Part shown: positions 16,901 through 27,113 of the stretch, in pieces
Numbering within the stretch: position 1 is the stretch's first letter
How the letters are laid out: each line of letters opens with the position of its first letter
DNA from: Paraflavisolibacter caeni
Lineage (GTDB): Bacteria > Bacteroidota > Bacteroidia > Chitinophagales > Chitinophagaceae
Direction of reading: 5' to 3'
DNA length: 64,000 nucleotides
Assembly (NCBI RefSeq): GCF_025628885.1
Contig: NZ_JAOTIF010000003.1
Span: forward strand, 124,001 to 188,000
Notes under the pieces: generated by a model
What the model saw: only the letters and a program-made list of their open reading frames with translations
Told to the model about the DNA's origin: nothing
The model's database searches: none
Position numbers and translations under genes: made by a program

Positions 16901-18187
16901 TTAGAACTTTAATCCAGGCATTTCTTCTTCCACTTCACCATCTTCCAATAAAGGAATTTCTCCTATTGAAGCGCCGGCAATGCCTTTGATGGAGCCATAC
17001 AGCCCGGAGGTGCTCAATAAAACCTTTTCCAGCTGTTTTTCCCGCTCTTTCCAAATTTTTTCCATTTGAACCCGTTCTTTGGAGATAGCATTTTTCATGG
17101 AAAGGAATCCTTCTACAATCGTTTCTATTTGCTGGCGGAATTCGGTGCCAGTCAGATAGCTATACAGCATCTGCATCTTCTCACCCTTGTTCTCTTCGGC
17201 CTTCTTGGTTTCTGAAACCCGGATAATGGTGTGACGGAGGGCGGAAGTTAATGCGATCACTTCGCTAAAGGAGCAGATCCAAACGCCGTCCCTTTCGCCA
17301 AAGCAGTGCATGTCTTTGGGGTAGATCTGTGTTACTATGATGGCCACATCTGCCTGCTGGTTGCGCATGTCTGTTTTCAGCTTTTCAATCCATACATTCT
17401 GGAACGCCTTTGTACGCTTACTTTCAAAGATGATCTTGCCACATTCAGCCCCGATGTGATTGCGAACTGTTTGCATACAATCTGCCCCTTCAACACCTTT
17501 GCCTACTTCGCTTATCTGGTCGTAAGGGAAATTGTCACGTAGCAATTCCTCTAAGAGCAGTTCCTGAACCTCTCCCTGAAGTTGCATAGAGCCTTGCTCC
17601 GCACGGCGTTTCATTTCTTCTGCCAGTTTGCGCTGGTCTTCCAGTTGTTTCTCCAGTTCTTTCAGTTTCAACTGGTATTCGGTTTCTTTCAGCATGATCC
17701 GCTCTGCTTCTTCCTTCCGGATCACCTGCATCAATTGATCCCTTTCGTGCAACAGCTTTTTCTGGAGCACGATTTCCAGTTCCTGTTCTTTATTTATTAG
17801 TTCCTGTTCTTTCTTCAGGTATTCAAACTCTTTCTGGCGGGCCGACTTTAACTTTTCCTCATTCTCCTGGATGTTTTGCTGTAAGAGCCTCAACTGGTTG
17901 TCGTAATCAGCGGTTATCGATTTGCGCAGTTGCTGCTGGATCTCAGATTCCAATTTGATCTTTTCCTGTTGCAGCTTTTGCTGGAACAACTCATTTTCAC
18001 GCCTGCGTTTTTCTTCGAACAGCCTTTGTTCTTCCTGTAGTTTTTTCTTCTCCTCGTTGATCTGGCCAAGCGACTGCTGCAGCTGCTTTTCATATTGCTG
18101 CTTTATTTTCTGTTCTACATCGGCAGACAGTACGTTCTCGACGTCGAAAACAGTAGCACAGGCAGGGCATTTAATATTCGTAGGCAT
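16901..18187 (-). CDS. DUF2130 coiled-coil protein
   Basis: This 428-residue protein begins with a half zinc-ribbon-like segment (IKCPACATVFDVEN). A long, highly charged coiled coil rich in E, K and Q spans about residues 25-220. The C-terminal half matches DUF2130, with conserved segments GKGVEGADCMQTV, CGKIIFESKRTKAF and VAIIVTQIYPKDMHCFGERDGVW. The FESKRT stretch resembles the core of restriction-like nuclease folds, which fits proposals that the family has a DNA-related role; that is an inference. No neighbouring gene helps. Confidence 0.82.
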   Translation of the reverse strand: MPTNIKCPACATVFDVENVLSADVEQKIKQQYEKQLQQSLGQINEEKKKLQEEQRLFEEKRRRENELFQQKLQQEKIKLESEIQQQLRKSITADYDNQLRLLQQNIQENEEKLKSARQKEFEYLKKEQELINKEQELEIVLQKKLLHERDQLMQVIRKEEAERIMLKETEYQLKLKELEKQLEDQRKLAEEMKRRAEQGSMQLQGEVQELLLEELLRDNFPYDQISEVGKGVEGADCMQTVRNHIGAECGKIIFESKRTKAFQNVWIEKLKTDMRNQQADVAIIVTQIYPKDMHCFGERDGVWICSFSEVIALTSALRHTIIRVSETKKAEENKGEKMQMLYSYLTGTEFRQQIETIVEGFLSMKNAISKERVQMEKIWKEREKQLEKVLLSTSGLYGSIKGIAGASIGEIPLLEDGEVEEEMPGLKF

Positions 18188-18270
18188 CCGGAAATATTTG
18201 GTACAAAGTAACGATGAATCCTAAAGTATTTAGCAGGGTGTGGATAATTTGAATGACGAATGGGGGAGAA

Positions 18271-18324
18271 GATGATGGATGATAGATGATAGATGATAGA
18301 GTTGATTTGGGATTTCGGATTTCG
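18271..18324. repeat. 7-bp tandem repeats (GATGATA and GATTTCG units)
   Basis: Four 7-bp units (GATGATG once, GATGATA three times) occupy 18271-18298. Five bases later, GATTTGG, GATTTCG and GATTTCG follow at 18304-18324. The unit length matches repeats at 124-192, 43187-43207, 58051-58078 and 59432-59466. Confidence 0.8.
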
Positions 18325-18376
18325 GAATATTGAGGTTTGGAATTGGGAGTTGTGGGCTGTAGGAGGGCAGTTGATA

Positions 18377-18486
18377 CGGAGTAGACAGGGAGTTACTAGG
18401 GAGTTCCTATGGAGTTACACTGCAGTAATGTCTCTATAAAGTCTCTATAAGGTCTCTATAACATCTCTATAAGGTCTCTATTAGGT
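18377..18486. repeat. 11-bp tandem repeat array
   Basis: Ten consecutive 11-bp units in constant phase fill 110 bp. The second half consists of five close copies of CTCTATAAGGT (18432-18486). The first half has diverged units built on GGGAGTTACTA (18388-18420). The period is close to one DNA helical turn. It lies in the spacer between the DUF2130 gene and the first susC. Confidence 0.85.
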
Positions 18487-19062
18487 TGGGGAGGAAATGA
18501 GAAAAGTAGTATCTAAAATGTAGCATTTAAGCTGAGGGTTTGGGGCAAGGCAAATAAAAAATGTTAGGGAAAGGGAAGATAATGAAAATTGGATAGTGTG
18601 GCAAAAAGGATGTAGGGGCAAGTGTTTGAAAGTTCGAAGGATAGAGAAAATTCAAGATGTGTTAAAAAAAGTAGAAAAAAAATTTGTTTAAATGTTAGAA
18701 TTACGTTTAAATTTATGTCTCGATCAGGAAATCATGCTGAATTCGCTGATTGACACTATAATACGATCCTGATTTTAAAAGTTTAAGTGACATTTAGAAC
18801 ATTGACTGAATTATAATTAGAACTTTTTAACCAAAGGAATTGCCATATGGAATTGACTAGCACATTACTACAATGTAGCACAGCTATGTTTGTGCGATCT
18901 CAGCAATCTTCTTGTCTTCAATTCTTTCAAGATTCATAATGAGGTTTAAGCAATAGCTTATTGCTTTGGTGCAAACATGTGTATTGTTCCTCTGAAGAGC
19001 ACCAGGTAAAACGGCTGTAGCTGAAGATTAACATCGTTATTCCTTACTAAACAATAAACAAA
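18487..19062 (+). promoter_or_regulatory. Long upstream region of the first susC with a weak promoter candidate
   Basis: This stretch holds no gene that I can support. TTTG at 18683-18686 and TAAATTTA at 18708-18715, spaced 21 bp, resemble the Bacteroidota promoter pattern TTTG-N19-TAnnTTTG with one mismatch and a longer spacer. If used, the leader would exceed 300 nt. A small hairpin (AAGCAATA / TATTGCTT) lies at 18948-18966. Confidence 0.3.
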
Positions 19063-22000
19063 ATGAAACTTGTCTTGCCACAATGGACAAATTGTTTGTC
19101 CTGGAATGGGTATGCTATGTACCATTCCAAATTTTTCAGGCTATTAGTTTTAGCTTCTCTTGTTTTATTCACTTCAACTGTATTTGCCCAGCAACGACCC
19201 GTCTCCGGGAAGGTCAGTGTCGGTGATACGGCATTGTCCGGAATAACTGTACAAGTGAAAGGTACAGCCATCGCTACTCAGACAGATGCCAATGGCCAAT
19301 ATACCATTAATGCTCCGGCTGACGCTACGCTGATTTTTAGTTCGATCGGCTATGGAGTCCAGGAGGTGAAACTGGGTAATCACACTACGTTGAATGTCCA
19401 AATGAAATCCACTACGCAACAGATGAATGAAGTGATCGTAGTAGGATATGGTACGCAACGGAAGGGTACAGTAACAGGCGCTATCAGTAACCTGAAAGCT
19501 GAAGATATTGTAAGAACACCTGCTACATCGGTATCGGCTGCATTGGTAGGTAAAATGCAAGGTATTACTGCCCGCGCCCCAGATGCAAGGCCTGGTAATG
19601 GTACTAACATTCAAATCCGGAACATGGGTAACCCGTTGTTTGTAATTGATGGTATTCCATATACAGGTGGAAATACCGGTAATACTGGATTTGGTTTTAA
19701 CCAGAGTTCTGGCCAGGATGTTTTTAATGATATAGGACTGGAGGATATAGAAAGTGTAACGATCTTGAAAGATGCCTCTGCCGCAATTTATGGTTTGCGG
19801 GCTGCCAACGGTGTGGTCTTGGTAACCACCAAAAAGGGTAAAAAGAACGAAGCGCCTACCATTAATCTTTCGGGCTATTATGGCTTGCAGGATTTTACAC
19901 GTTATCCCAAGCCGGGTACGGCACCTCAATTTGTTCGCGCCAAATTGGAAGCAGAACAAAATAGTGGAGGTAATCCCGCTTCTGTGTTTACAAAAGACCA
20001 GTATGCTAAATGGCTGGCCGGTACTGATTCCGGATATAAGAGTTATGATTATTATGGAATGGTTACCCGCCGCAATGTGCCACAATATTATTTGAATGCC
20101 AGCGCTTCTGGTGGTTCTCAAAGGTCTAATTATTATTTCTCTATCAGTCATATTGATCAGGATGCTATGATCAGGGATTTTAGCTACCAGCGCACAAACC
20201 TGCAGGCTAACCTGAATACTCAATTAGCCAACAGGTTCCAGATTGGTACCCAGATCAGCGCCAAAGTTGAAAAAAATCACAACGTGGGTGTGCCTGGGCT
20301 GGATGACTATTTCAATCCCTTGCTGAGTGTTTTTACTATGTGGCCAACAGAAGCCCCATATGCTAATGATAATCCCAATTATATCAACCAAACGCATAAC
20401 GTGAATGTGAATCCTGCCACGTATAAGGATGATGTAACCGGTTGGATCGATCAATATTGGCGCAGCATGAACGTGAACCTGAATGCGCAGTACGATTTCA
20501 AGTTTGGCCTGACTGCCAGAGGAACCTATTCTTACAATTTCCAGAACGAAGATTTTGATGGGTTTGAATATACCTGGAATGCTTACAAATATGATGCTGC
20601 AACAGGCACTTATTATACACAGCCTGGCTTTGGCAACCAGAATCCCTGGCGTGAAAGGCATAAGAGAAATGTGATTAACCGTTATGCCCAGTTCCAATTG
20701 AACTATAATAAATCCTTCGGCCTGCATACTATAGCTGCCGTTGCTGCTTACGAGCGTTCTGATTATGACAACTCCTATTTTGTTGTACATACCGTGCCTA
20801 CAAGTAATTATGTGGAACTCCAGACTTTCGCTGAGCAAGATTATCTTGATGATGCATGGGGGTTGGAAGCCAGAGCCGGATATATCGGACGTTTCAATTA
20901 TAACTACGGACAGAAATACCTGGTGGAGTTGATTGGCAGGTATGACGGGTCTTATTTATATGCATCGGACAAAAGATGGGGCTTTTTCCCTGCTGTATCA
21001 GTAGGTTGGCGATTGACTGAAGAAAGCTTCTTTAAGAATAACCTGGGCAGGATATTTAATGATTTAAAATTACGTGCATCTTATGGTGAAACTGGTAGTG
21101 AGAGTGGTATCGGTGCATTTGATTACTTGCCTGGATATAATTTCAATAATGGTAGTTCTGTTATAAATACTAATCTGAACAATAATGTATTGACAAATGG
21201 TTATGTTATTGGCTTGCGGCCTCGTGGATTACCTATAACCAACTTATCCTGGGTAACTAACCGTACCAAAAACATAGGTATTGACTTTAGCATATTGAAT
21301 GGAAAAATTACTGGTCAGTTTGATTTATTTGAGCGCAAGCGTACTGGTTTGCCTGCTGCTAAATACGACGTATTGTTGCCAAGCGAAGTAGGTTATACTT
21401 TGCCGAATGAAAACCTGAATTCAGATGCACACCGAGGTGTGGAAGGCATTGTTACCTATACCAATAATGTAGGTAAGGTGAATTATTCTATCGGGGCAAA
21501 TGCAACTGTGTCTCGTTTAAGAAGCCTAAGTACTTATAAACCCCGATTTGAAAATTCATGGCACGAATACCGCAACTCAATCGAAGATCGTTGGGCGGAT
21601 GTGTACTGGGGCTATCATGTGATTGGCCAATTCCAAAACCAGGAAGAAATTGACAACTACGAAATCGATAATGACAGGAAAGGTAACCGTTCCATGCTTC
21701 CAGGTGATTTTAAATACCAGGATGTGAATGGTGATAAGATCATCAATGCGATGGATGCACGTCCAATCGGTTATGCCAGGGGTGCGCAGCCTTATATGAG
21801 CTTTGGTGTGAATGGTGATGTAAGTTGGAAGAGTTTTTCACTTGCCTTTGATTTTGCAGGTGCTAATATGCAATCGTTTATCAGAGATTGGGAGTTGAGA
21901 TACCAATTCCAAAACGATGGTTCTGCTCCTGCTTATATGCTGGAAGACAGGTGGCATCGTGAGGATCCATATGATCCAAACAGCAAATGGATACCAGGAA

Positions 22001-22308
22001 AATATCCTGCGATCAGGAAACCAGATGGTTCACACTCCAATCATTTCATTGATGGCTTAACGAATGATTTCTGGCTGACCAATGTTCGTTACTTCCGCCT
22101 GAAGAACCTGGAACTTAGTTATACACTTCCAAAAGCATTAACCAAAAAAGCAGGTATATCCAAAATGAGGGTATATGCAAATGGCACCAACCTGTTTTCC
22201 TTTGATAACGTAAAAGATCTTGAGATTGATCCTGAGATCAGTTCCGCAAACGGTTTGGTGTATCCGCAACAAAGGCTGTACAACTTTGGTTTTAATGTAA
22301 CCTTTTAA
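19063..22308 (+). CDS. SusC/RagA-family TonB-linked outer membrane transporter, glycan locus 1
   Basis: This TonB-dependent transporter of up to 1081 residues imports oligosaccharides with its SusD partner. After the signal peptide (ending VFAQ), a carboxypeptidase-regulatory-like domain covers about residues 45-120 (VSGKVSVGDTALSG to VQMKS). The TonB box and plug follow (NEVIVVGYGTQRKGTVTGAI; GIPYTGGN; ILKDASAAIYGLRAANGVV), then a large barrel ending in Phe. No STN domain precedes it, so it is not a sigma/anti-sigma-type transducer. Two ATG codons are possible: 19063 and 19117. The latter (YHSKFFRLLVLASLVLFTS) gives the more typical signal peptide. The gene starts a plus-strand operon. Confidence 0.93.
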   Translation: MKLVLPQWTNCLSWNGYAMYHSKFFRLLVLASLVLFTSTVFAQQRPVSGKVSVGDTALSGITVQVKGTAIATQTDANGQYTINAPADATLIFSSIGYGVQEVKLGNHTTLNVQMKSTTQQMNEVIVVGYGTQRKGTVTGAISNLKAEDIVRTPATSVSAALVGKMQGITARAPDARPGNGTNIQIRNMGNPLFVIDGIPYTGGNTGNTGFGFNQSSGQDVFNDIGLEDIESVTILKDASAAIYGLRAANGVVLVTTKKGKKNEAPTINLSGYYGLQDFTRYPKPGTAPQFVRAKLEAEQNSGGNPASVFTKDQYAKWLAGTDSGYKSYDYYGMVTRRNVPQYYLNASASGGSQRSNYYFSISHIDQDAMIRDFSYQRTNLQANLNTQLANRFQIGTQISAKVEKNHNVGVPGLDDYFNPLLSVFTMWPTEAPYANDNPNYINQTHNVNVNPATYKDDVTGWIDQYWRSMNVNLNAQYDFKFGLTARGTYSYNFQNEDFDGFEYTWNAYKYDAATGTYYTQPGFGNQNPWRERHKRNVINRYAQFQLNYNKSFGLHTIAAVAAYERSDYDNSYFVVHTVPTSNYVELQTFAEQDYLDDAWGLEARAGYIGRFNYNYGQKYLVELIGRYDGSYLYASDKRWGFFPAVSVGWRLTEESFFKNNLGRIFNDLKLRASYGETGSESGIGAFDYLPGYNFNNGSSVINTNLNNNVLTNGYVIGLRPRGLPITNLSWVTNRTKNIGIDFSILNGKITGQFDLFERKRTGLPAAKYDVLLPSEVGYTLPNENLNSDAHRGVEGIVTYTNNVGKVNYSIGANATVSRLRSLSTYKPRFENSWHEYRNSIEDRWADVYWGYHVIGQFQNQEEIDNYEIDNDRKGNRSMLPGDFKYQDVNGDKIINAMDARPIGYARGAQPYMSFGVNGDVSWKSFSLAFDFAGANMQSFIRDWELRYQFQNDGSAPAYMLEDRWHREDPYDPNSKWIPGKYPAIRKPDGSHSNHFIDGLTNDFWLTNVRYFRLKNLELSYTLPKALTKKAGISKMRVYANGTNLFSFDNVKDLEIDPEISSANGLVYPQQRLYNFGFNVTF

Positions 22309-22319
22309 TTTCTGCAATT

Positions 22320-24233
22320 ATGAAAAAAGTAATATTCGTTTTTATATTAGGAATCAACATCCTTTTGCTCCCGGGGTGTAAAAAGAACTGGCTGGACAGG
22401 GAGTCTAAAACATTGGTGACAAATGAACAGGTGTGGAATGATCCCAAACAAATACTTGCCTTATTGGGCAACTATTATGATCGTTTACCTACTGATTTGG
22501 GTTTAAGGGACATTAACCAGAATGGTAATGGTAGTATTACCAAGCAGGAACAATGGCGCAATATGGCGAATTATGATGATGCGATGTGGTCGGGTTATTC
22601 CGGTGAAGATGGCCGGAACAACATCAGTTCTTATGCATTCAGTTCATGGCGCTATTGGGATTATACATTTATCAGGGATTGCAACCTGGCTTTGGAGAAT
22701 ATGGAAAAATATGGTACAGCTCTTTCTGCAGCTGAAAAGAAACAATTTACTGCCGAGTTCAGGTTCTTAAGAGCATTCATGTATTTTGAAATGGTGAAAA
22801 GAATGGGTGGTGTGCCATTGGTAACAAAGCAGCTGATCTATGATTACAGTGGTGATCCTTCACCATTGCAACAACCACGGGCTAAAGAATCGGAGGTATA
22901 TGATTTCATAGGCAGTGAAATGGATGCGATCAAAGTAGACCTGGGGAATTTTGATGGTACTAAATCTGAGGCCAGCTATACACGCGCCAATAAATACACT
23001 GCAATGGCATTGAAAAGTCGTGCTATGTTGTATGCAGGTTCTTTGGCTAAGTATAACAGTCAAATGGCTTCGCCCATCACAACACCAGGCGGCGAAGTGG
23101 GTATTCCTGCTTCTAAAGCCAATGAGTATTATCAAAAGTCGCTTGATGCATCGAAAGAGATCATCAATAGTGGCATATATTCTTTGTATAAGTCAAATCC
23201 AAATTTGGGTGAGAACTTTTATGAAGCAATTACCAAGAAGACTAATAATAAGGAAGTCATTTTTGTTAAGGATTTCCTGACTTCCAAGGCAAAGAAGCAT
23301 GGCTTTTCATATGATAATATTGCACGTAGTATTCGTGAAGATAACCTTGGATCTTCAGCTGTAACACCTGTATTGAACCTTGTTGAAAGTTTCGATTATA
23401 CAGATGGAACCACAGGCACTTTGAAAACCAGAACTTCAGATAACAGTGATTTTATTTATTATGACAATCTTGCAGACATCTTTGCAAACAAGGATGCAAG
23501 GTTATATGGCACTGTTATTTATCCTGGCACGACCTTCAAAGGATTGCCAGTTCAAATGCAAGCAGGTGTAATGGTTTGGAATGGCAGTTCTTATACTACT
23601 GTAGAAGGAACAGACCTGAGTACGAATTATCAACCAGATGGTAAGTTGTTAACAGGAAGTGCAGGCCCGCACAGGTCTATTCAGGAAGTTTCCAATACAG
23701 GTTTTTATCTTAGGAAATTCATCGATCCAGGTGCATTGACTTCCTCGAGGGGTATTCAAAGTGATATATGGTGGATCTGGTTCCGCCTTGGTGAGATTTA
23801 TATGAATGCAACAGAAGCCGCTTTTGAGTTGAACCAGGTTACTGATGCCTTAACCTATATCAATGCCCTTCGCGCAAGAGCAGGGATCACTGTTCCGCTT
23901 ACTTCTGACAAATTAAGCATTAACAAAATCCGAAATGAGCGTCGTGTTGAGCTGGCTTTTGAAGACCACCGTTTGTGGGATTTGAAACGCTGGAGAGTAG
24001 CTCACGAAGTTTGGAATGGAGATGCAGGCAATCCTAATGCTATGTTGTATGCTTTGTATCCTTACAGAGTTGTACGTCCGGGCGATCCAAGAGATGGAAA
24101 ATATGTGTTCGTAAAATTGGTCGCTCCAAGATATAAAGCTCCAAGGTTCTTCCAGATGGGTAATTATTATTCATCTATTGATCAGGCTGTCATCAACAAC
24201 AACCCGAAAATCATTCGTAATCCATTCCATTGA
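22320..24233 (+). CDS. SusD/RagB-family glycan-binding lipoprotein, glycan locus 1
   Basis: This 637-residue surface lipoprotein caps the SusC pore and binds the glycan. The lipobox LLPGCKKNW puts the modified Cys near residue 20. The N-terminal SusD-like region and the C-terminal RagB/SusD domain are both evident; the latter ends with ALTYINALRARAGI and KIRNERRVELAFEDHRLWDLKRW. It follows susC by 11 bp, the standard arrangement, and is followed by a DUF3823 lipoprotein. Confidence 0.93.
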   Translation: MKKVIFVFILGINILLLPGCKKNWLDRESKTLVTNEQVWNDPKQILALLGNYYDRLPTDLGLRDINQNGNGSITKQEQWRNMANYDDAMWSGYSGEDGRNNISSYAFSSWRYWDYTFIRDCNLALENMEKYGTALSAAEKKQFTAEFRFLRAFMYFEMVKRMGGVPLVTKQLIYDYSGDPSPLQQPRAKESEVYDFIGSEMDAIKVDLGNFDGTKSEASYTRANKYTAMALKSRAMLYAGSLAKYNSQMASPITTPGGEVGIPASKANEYYQKSLDASKEIINSGIYSLYKSNPNLGENFYEAITKKTNNKEVIFVKDFLTSKAKKHGFSYDNIARSIREDNLGSSAVTPVLNLVESFDYTDGTTGTLKTRTSDNSDFIYYDNLADIFANKDARLYGTVIYPGTTFKGLPVQMQAGVMVWNGSSYTTVEGTDLSTNYQPDGKLLTGSAGPHRSIQEVSNTGFYLRKFIDPGALTSSRGIQSDIWWIWFRLGEIYMNATEAAFELNQVTDALTYINALRARAGITVPLTSDKLSINKIRNERRVELAFEDHRLWDLKRWRVAHEVWNGDAGNPNAMLYALYPYRVVRPGDPRDGKYVFVKLVAPRYKAPRFFQMGNYYSSIDQAVINNNPKIIRNPFH

Positions 24234-24322
24234 TATCAATTATTATTCTATCCATGTCAAATCAGTAGAGGTTTGATATGGATAGATTCGATGAAGATTA
24301 ATAAACACTAAAAATATTTCAG

Positions 24323-25063
24323 ATGAGAAACAAATTTTTTTCACTTTTAAGCGCCGCCATCCTTCTATTTTCTGCAGGATGTAAAAAGGATAATTACGAG
24401 GCTCCCAAATCGGTCCTTTCAGGCCGTGTTGTTTTCCAGAAGCAGGCTGTGAACGTACGTTCTAATGCTGTGCAATTGGAACTATGGCAATATGGATATA
24501 AGTTGCTTGGAAAAATACCAGTTTATATTGCTCAGGATGGAACTTTTTCAGCTGAGTTGTTTGATGGTAATTATAAACTGGTGCGCTTAGCTGGAGGGCC
24601 TTGGTCAAACGGCACTGACTCCATTGATGTAAAGGTAGATGGAGCAACAACCCTGGATGTGCCAGTTGATCCCTATTATATGGTAGGAAATGAATCGTTT
24701 ACCTTCAACAAGGCAGATACCACCATTAGAGCGATTTTTAAAGTCAGCCAATTGTCATCAGCAAAAGCCATAGAGAAGATTTCCTTAAATATGGGCTTGA
24801 CTCAAATTGTTGATCTTACGAATAGAATACCAATTACAGGTGATGACTTTAATCCGCCTTCTGATATTAGCCAGCCAATCACTTTAACACTTAGTGTTAA
24901 TCCTGACAGGTATCCAGATCAGCAAGGCCTCAACAGAGCTGAGTTAAGACGTCAATTGAGCATGGCTCTGACAAAGAAATATGGGTATTTACGTGTAGGT
25001 GTTAAGGCAGCCGGTGTTGCTGAAAGAACTTATACACCAGTTAAAATGATTACATTACAATAA
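24323..25063 (+). CDS. DUF3823 domain lipoprotein, glycan locus 1
   Basis: This 246-residue lipoprotein (lipobox FSAGCKKDNYE, Cys about 20) contains a DUF3823-type N-terminal beta-sandwich around residues 30-120 (SGRVVFQKQAVNVRSNAVQ, then LFDGNYKLVRLAGGPW). A second all-beta domain follows. DUF3823 proteins are usually encoded after susCD and are thought to be accessory surface glycan-binding proteins. A strong terminator follows 16 bp downstream, separating it from the GH2 gene. Confidence 0.82.
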   Translation: MRNKFFSLLSAAILLFSAGCKKDNYEAPKSVLSGRVVFQKQAVNVRSNAVQLELWQYGYKLLGKIPVYIAQDGTFSAELFDGNYKLVRLAGGPWSNGTDSIDVKVDGATTLDVPVDPYYMVGNESFTFNKADTTIRAIFKVSQLSSAKAIEKISLNMGLTQIVDLTNRIPITGDDFNPPSDISQPITLTLSVNPDRYPDQQGLNRAELRRQLSMALTKKYGYLRVGVKAAGVAERTYTPVKMITLQ

Positions 25064-25079
25064 GAGCTTCTGTTTTTAT

Positions 25080-25124
25080 AAATGAATTATACCAAAGCAA
25101 TGCTTTGGTATAATTCATTTTTTT
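25080..25124 (+). terminator. Terminator after the susCD-DUF3823 genes
   Basis: A near-perfect 20-bp inverted repeat (arms AAATGAATTATACCAAAGCA and its complement) with a one-base centre is followed by a T run. It lies 16 bp after the DUF3823 stop and should reduce readthrough into the GH2 gene. Confidence 0.85.
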
Positions 25125-25177
25125 GGGAGATATAGCAAGTTGCTTATGACTCTTTCTAAACTCTTAATAATTAAACA

Positions 25178-27028
25178 ATGAATAAATACCTTTTGATTTT
25201 TTCATCCTTACTGCTTTATTCTTTCAATGGTCATGGGCAAAAAACGGATTGGAAGATTGCAGAAGGAAAGATCATTACAGCCTGGGCTGAGAAAGTGGAT
25301 CCCGGAAAACCTTTACCCGAATATCCCCGTCCGCAAATGGTGAGGGGAGAATGGAAAAACCTGAATGGGTTATGGGATTATGCGGTCATACCAAAGGCAG
25401 AAGCTAAACCTGCTGCATATGGAGGTAAAATATTAGTTCCATATGCAATAGAGTCGGCTTTATCGGGTGTTGCCAAAACTGTAGGTAAGGATAGTTCATT
25501 GTGGTATAAGACTACTTTCACGATGCCATCTTCCATGCAAAAGAAAAATGTATTGCTTCATTTTGGAGCCGTGGACTGGGAAGCGGAGGTGTTTGTGAAT
25601 GGTATACCGGTAGGTAAACACCAGGGCGGTTACGATCCTTTTTCATTTGATATTACACCAGCCTTGAAGAAGGGCACACAAGTGCTTGAAGTTAGGGTGT
25701 GGGATCCTTCTGACGATGGTCCTCAGCCAAGAGGCAAACAGGTGAAAAGGCCTCATGGTATTTGGTATACACCTGTGACTGGTATTTGGCAAACCGTTTG
25801 GCTCGAAGGTGTTCCAAAAGCTTATATCGCTTCCACGAAGCAAACGCCTGATATTGATCAAAAGACCTTACGTGTTGCTGCTGCTGTTGCTAACGGGCAA
25901 GCGACTGATCGCATCCGTATAACTGCCTGGGATGGTAATCAGAAAATAGCGGAGCAGGAAGTTGCGGCCAGCAGCGAAGCCGTCCTGGCAATTGACAATC
26001 CAAAATTATGGTCGCCCAAAACTCCTTTTTTGTATGATATAAAGGTGGCCCTCGTACGCAACAATAAAGTGCTGGATGAAGTGAAAACCTATTCTGCAAT
26101 GCGTAAAATTTCTATGGTGCCAGATGTAAATGGAGTGCAACGTATGCTGCTGAATAATGAGTTTGTTTTCCAGTATGGTCCGTTGGACCAGGGGTGGTGG
26201 CCTGATGGACTGTATACGGCGCCAACAGATGAAGCCTTGTTGTTTGATATTGTGAAGACGAAAGAAATGGGTTTTAATATGATCCGCAAGCATGTGAAAG
26301 TGGAGCCTGCCAGGTGGTACCGCTATACGGATAGTTTGGGGATACTGGTTTGGCAAGATATGCCTAGCGGCGATCTGGGTGCGCGTTGGGAATCCAGACC
26401 AGGAATCGTGGGTCTTGGAAGAGATATGGAAAGAACGGAGGAATCGGAAAAGATATACAGGACAGAGTGGAATGAGATCATGAAAGACCTGTACAACTTC
26501 CCAAGCATTATAGTTTGGGTGCCGTTCAATGAAGCCTGGGGACAGTTTAAAACTGAGGAGATCACTAAATGGACAATGGAGCAAGATCCTTCACGACTGG
26601 TGAACAGTGCCAGCGGAGGAAACTTTCATGCTGTTGGCCACATTATGGACCTGCACAATTATCCTGAGCCTTCAATGCCTGATCCAGGTATTTATGGTGG
26701 AAAACGTATTGTTGTTTTGGGAGAATTCGGAGGTCTTGGTCTGCCTGTAGAAAATCATACCTGGCAGAGCAAGGATAACTGGGGATACCAGAGTTTCAAA
26801 AACGCAGACGACCTGTTTAAAAGGTACGCTTCCTTTATTGACCGTTTTCCGGCATTAATCGAGAAGGGGCTTTCAGCAGCTGTGTATACACAGACTACAG
26901 ATGTGGAGGTAGAAACAAACGGGCTAATGACCTATGACAGGAAAGTAATCAAAATGCCTGTAGAGCGGTTGAAGGAAATACATCAGAAGCTGTATGATAC
27001 AAGAGTGAAAACTGTTGCAAACAGGTAG
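25178..27028 (+). CDS. Glycoside hydrolase family 2 enzyme, secreted
   Basis: This 616-residue exported enzyme has a signal peptide ending near SFNGHGQ. The GH2 layout is clear: a sugar-binding jelly roll (about 45-210, with VLLHFGAVDWEAEVFVNG), an immunoglobulin-like sandwich (about 215-310) and a TIM barrel (about 315-605). The acid/base is predicted as Glu452 in WVPFNEAWGQ and the nucleophile as Glu516 in VVLGEFGGLG. Substrate is uncertain; the family includes beta-galactosidases, beta-glucuronidases and beta-mannosidases. It is shorter than the classical LacZ type. It belongs to glycan locus 1 by position. Confidence 0.88.
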   Translation: MNKYLLIFSSLLLYSFNGHGQKTDWKIAEGKIITAWAEKVDPGKPLPEYPRPQMVRGEWKNLNGLWDYAVIPKAEAKPAAYGGKILVPYAIESALSGVAKTVGKDSSLWYKTTFTMPSSMQKKNVLLHFGAVDWEAEVFVNGIPVGKHQGGYDPFSFDITPALKKGTQVLEVRVWDPSDDGPQPRGKQVKRPHGIWYTPVTGIWQTVWLEGVPKAYIASTKQTPDIDQKTLRVAAAVANGQATDRIRITAWDGNQKIAEQEVAASSEAVLAIDNPKLWSPKTPFLYDIKVALVRNNKVLDEVKTYSAMRKISMVPDVNGVQRMLLNNEFVFQYGPLDQGWWPDGLYTAPTDEALLFDIVKTKEMGFNMIRKHVKVEPARWYRYTDSLGILVWQDMPSGDLGARWESRPGIVGLGRDMERTEESEKIYRTEWNEIMKDLYNFPSIIVWVPFNEAWGQFKTEEITKWTMEQDPSRLVNSASGGNFHAVGHIMDLHNYPEPSMPDPGIYGGKRIVVLGEFGGLGLPVENHTWQSKDNWGYQSFKNADDLFKRYASFIDRFPALIEKGLSAAVYTQTTDVEVETNGLMTYDRKVIKMPVERLKEIHQKLYDTRVKTVANR

Positions 27029-27054
27029 ACCGCTCAGTCTCATATAAAAATAAC

Positions 27055-27093
27055 AGCCGTTAAAATCCTCTACAATAAAGGACTTTAACGGCT
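27055..27093. terminator. Terminator between the two convergent GH2 genes
   Basis: A 14-bp stem with one mismatch (AGCCGTTAAAATCC / GGACTTTAACGGCT) and an 11-nt loop lies between convergent stops. The T-rich tail is on the minus-strand side, so it mainly ends the 928-residue GH2 gene. Confidence 0.75.
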
Positions 27094-27113
27094 ATCGTTG
27101 TAATTGTAAAATC

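Noticed and set aside
18377-18486. CRISPR-like array
   Set aside because: The units are contiguous 11-mers without spacers and no cas genes are present.
19174-20223. 349-residue minus-strand reading frame inside the first susC
   Set aside because: Its composition is Ile/Cys/His-rich as expected for an antisense shadow, and the plus strand encodes conserved SusC domains across it.
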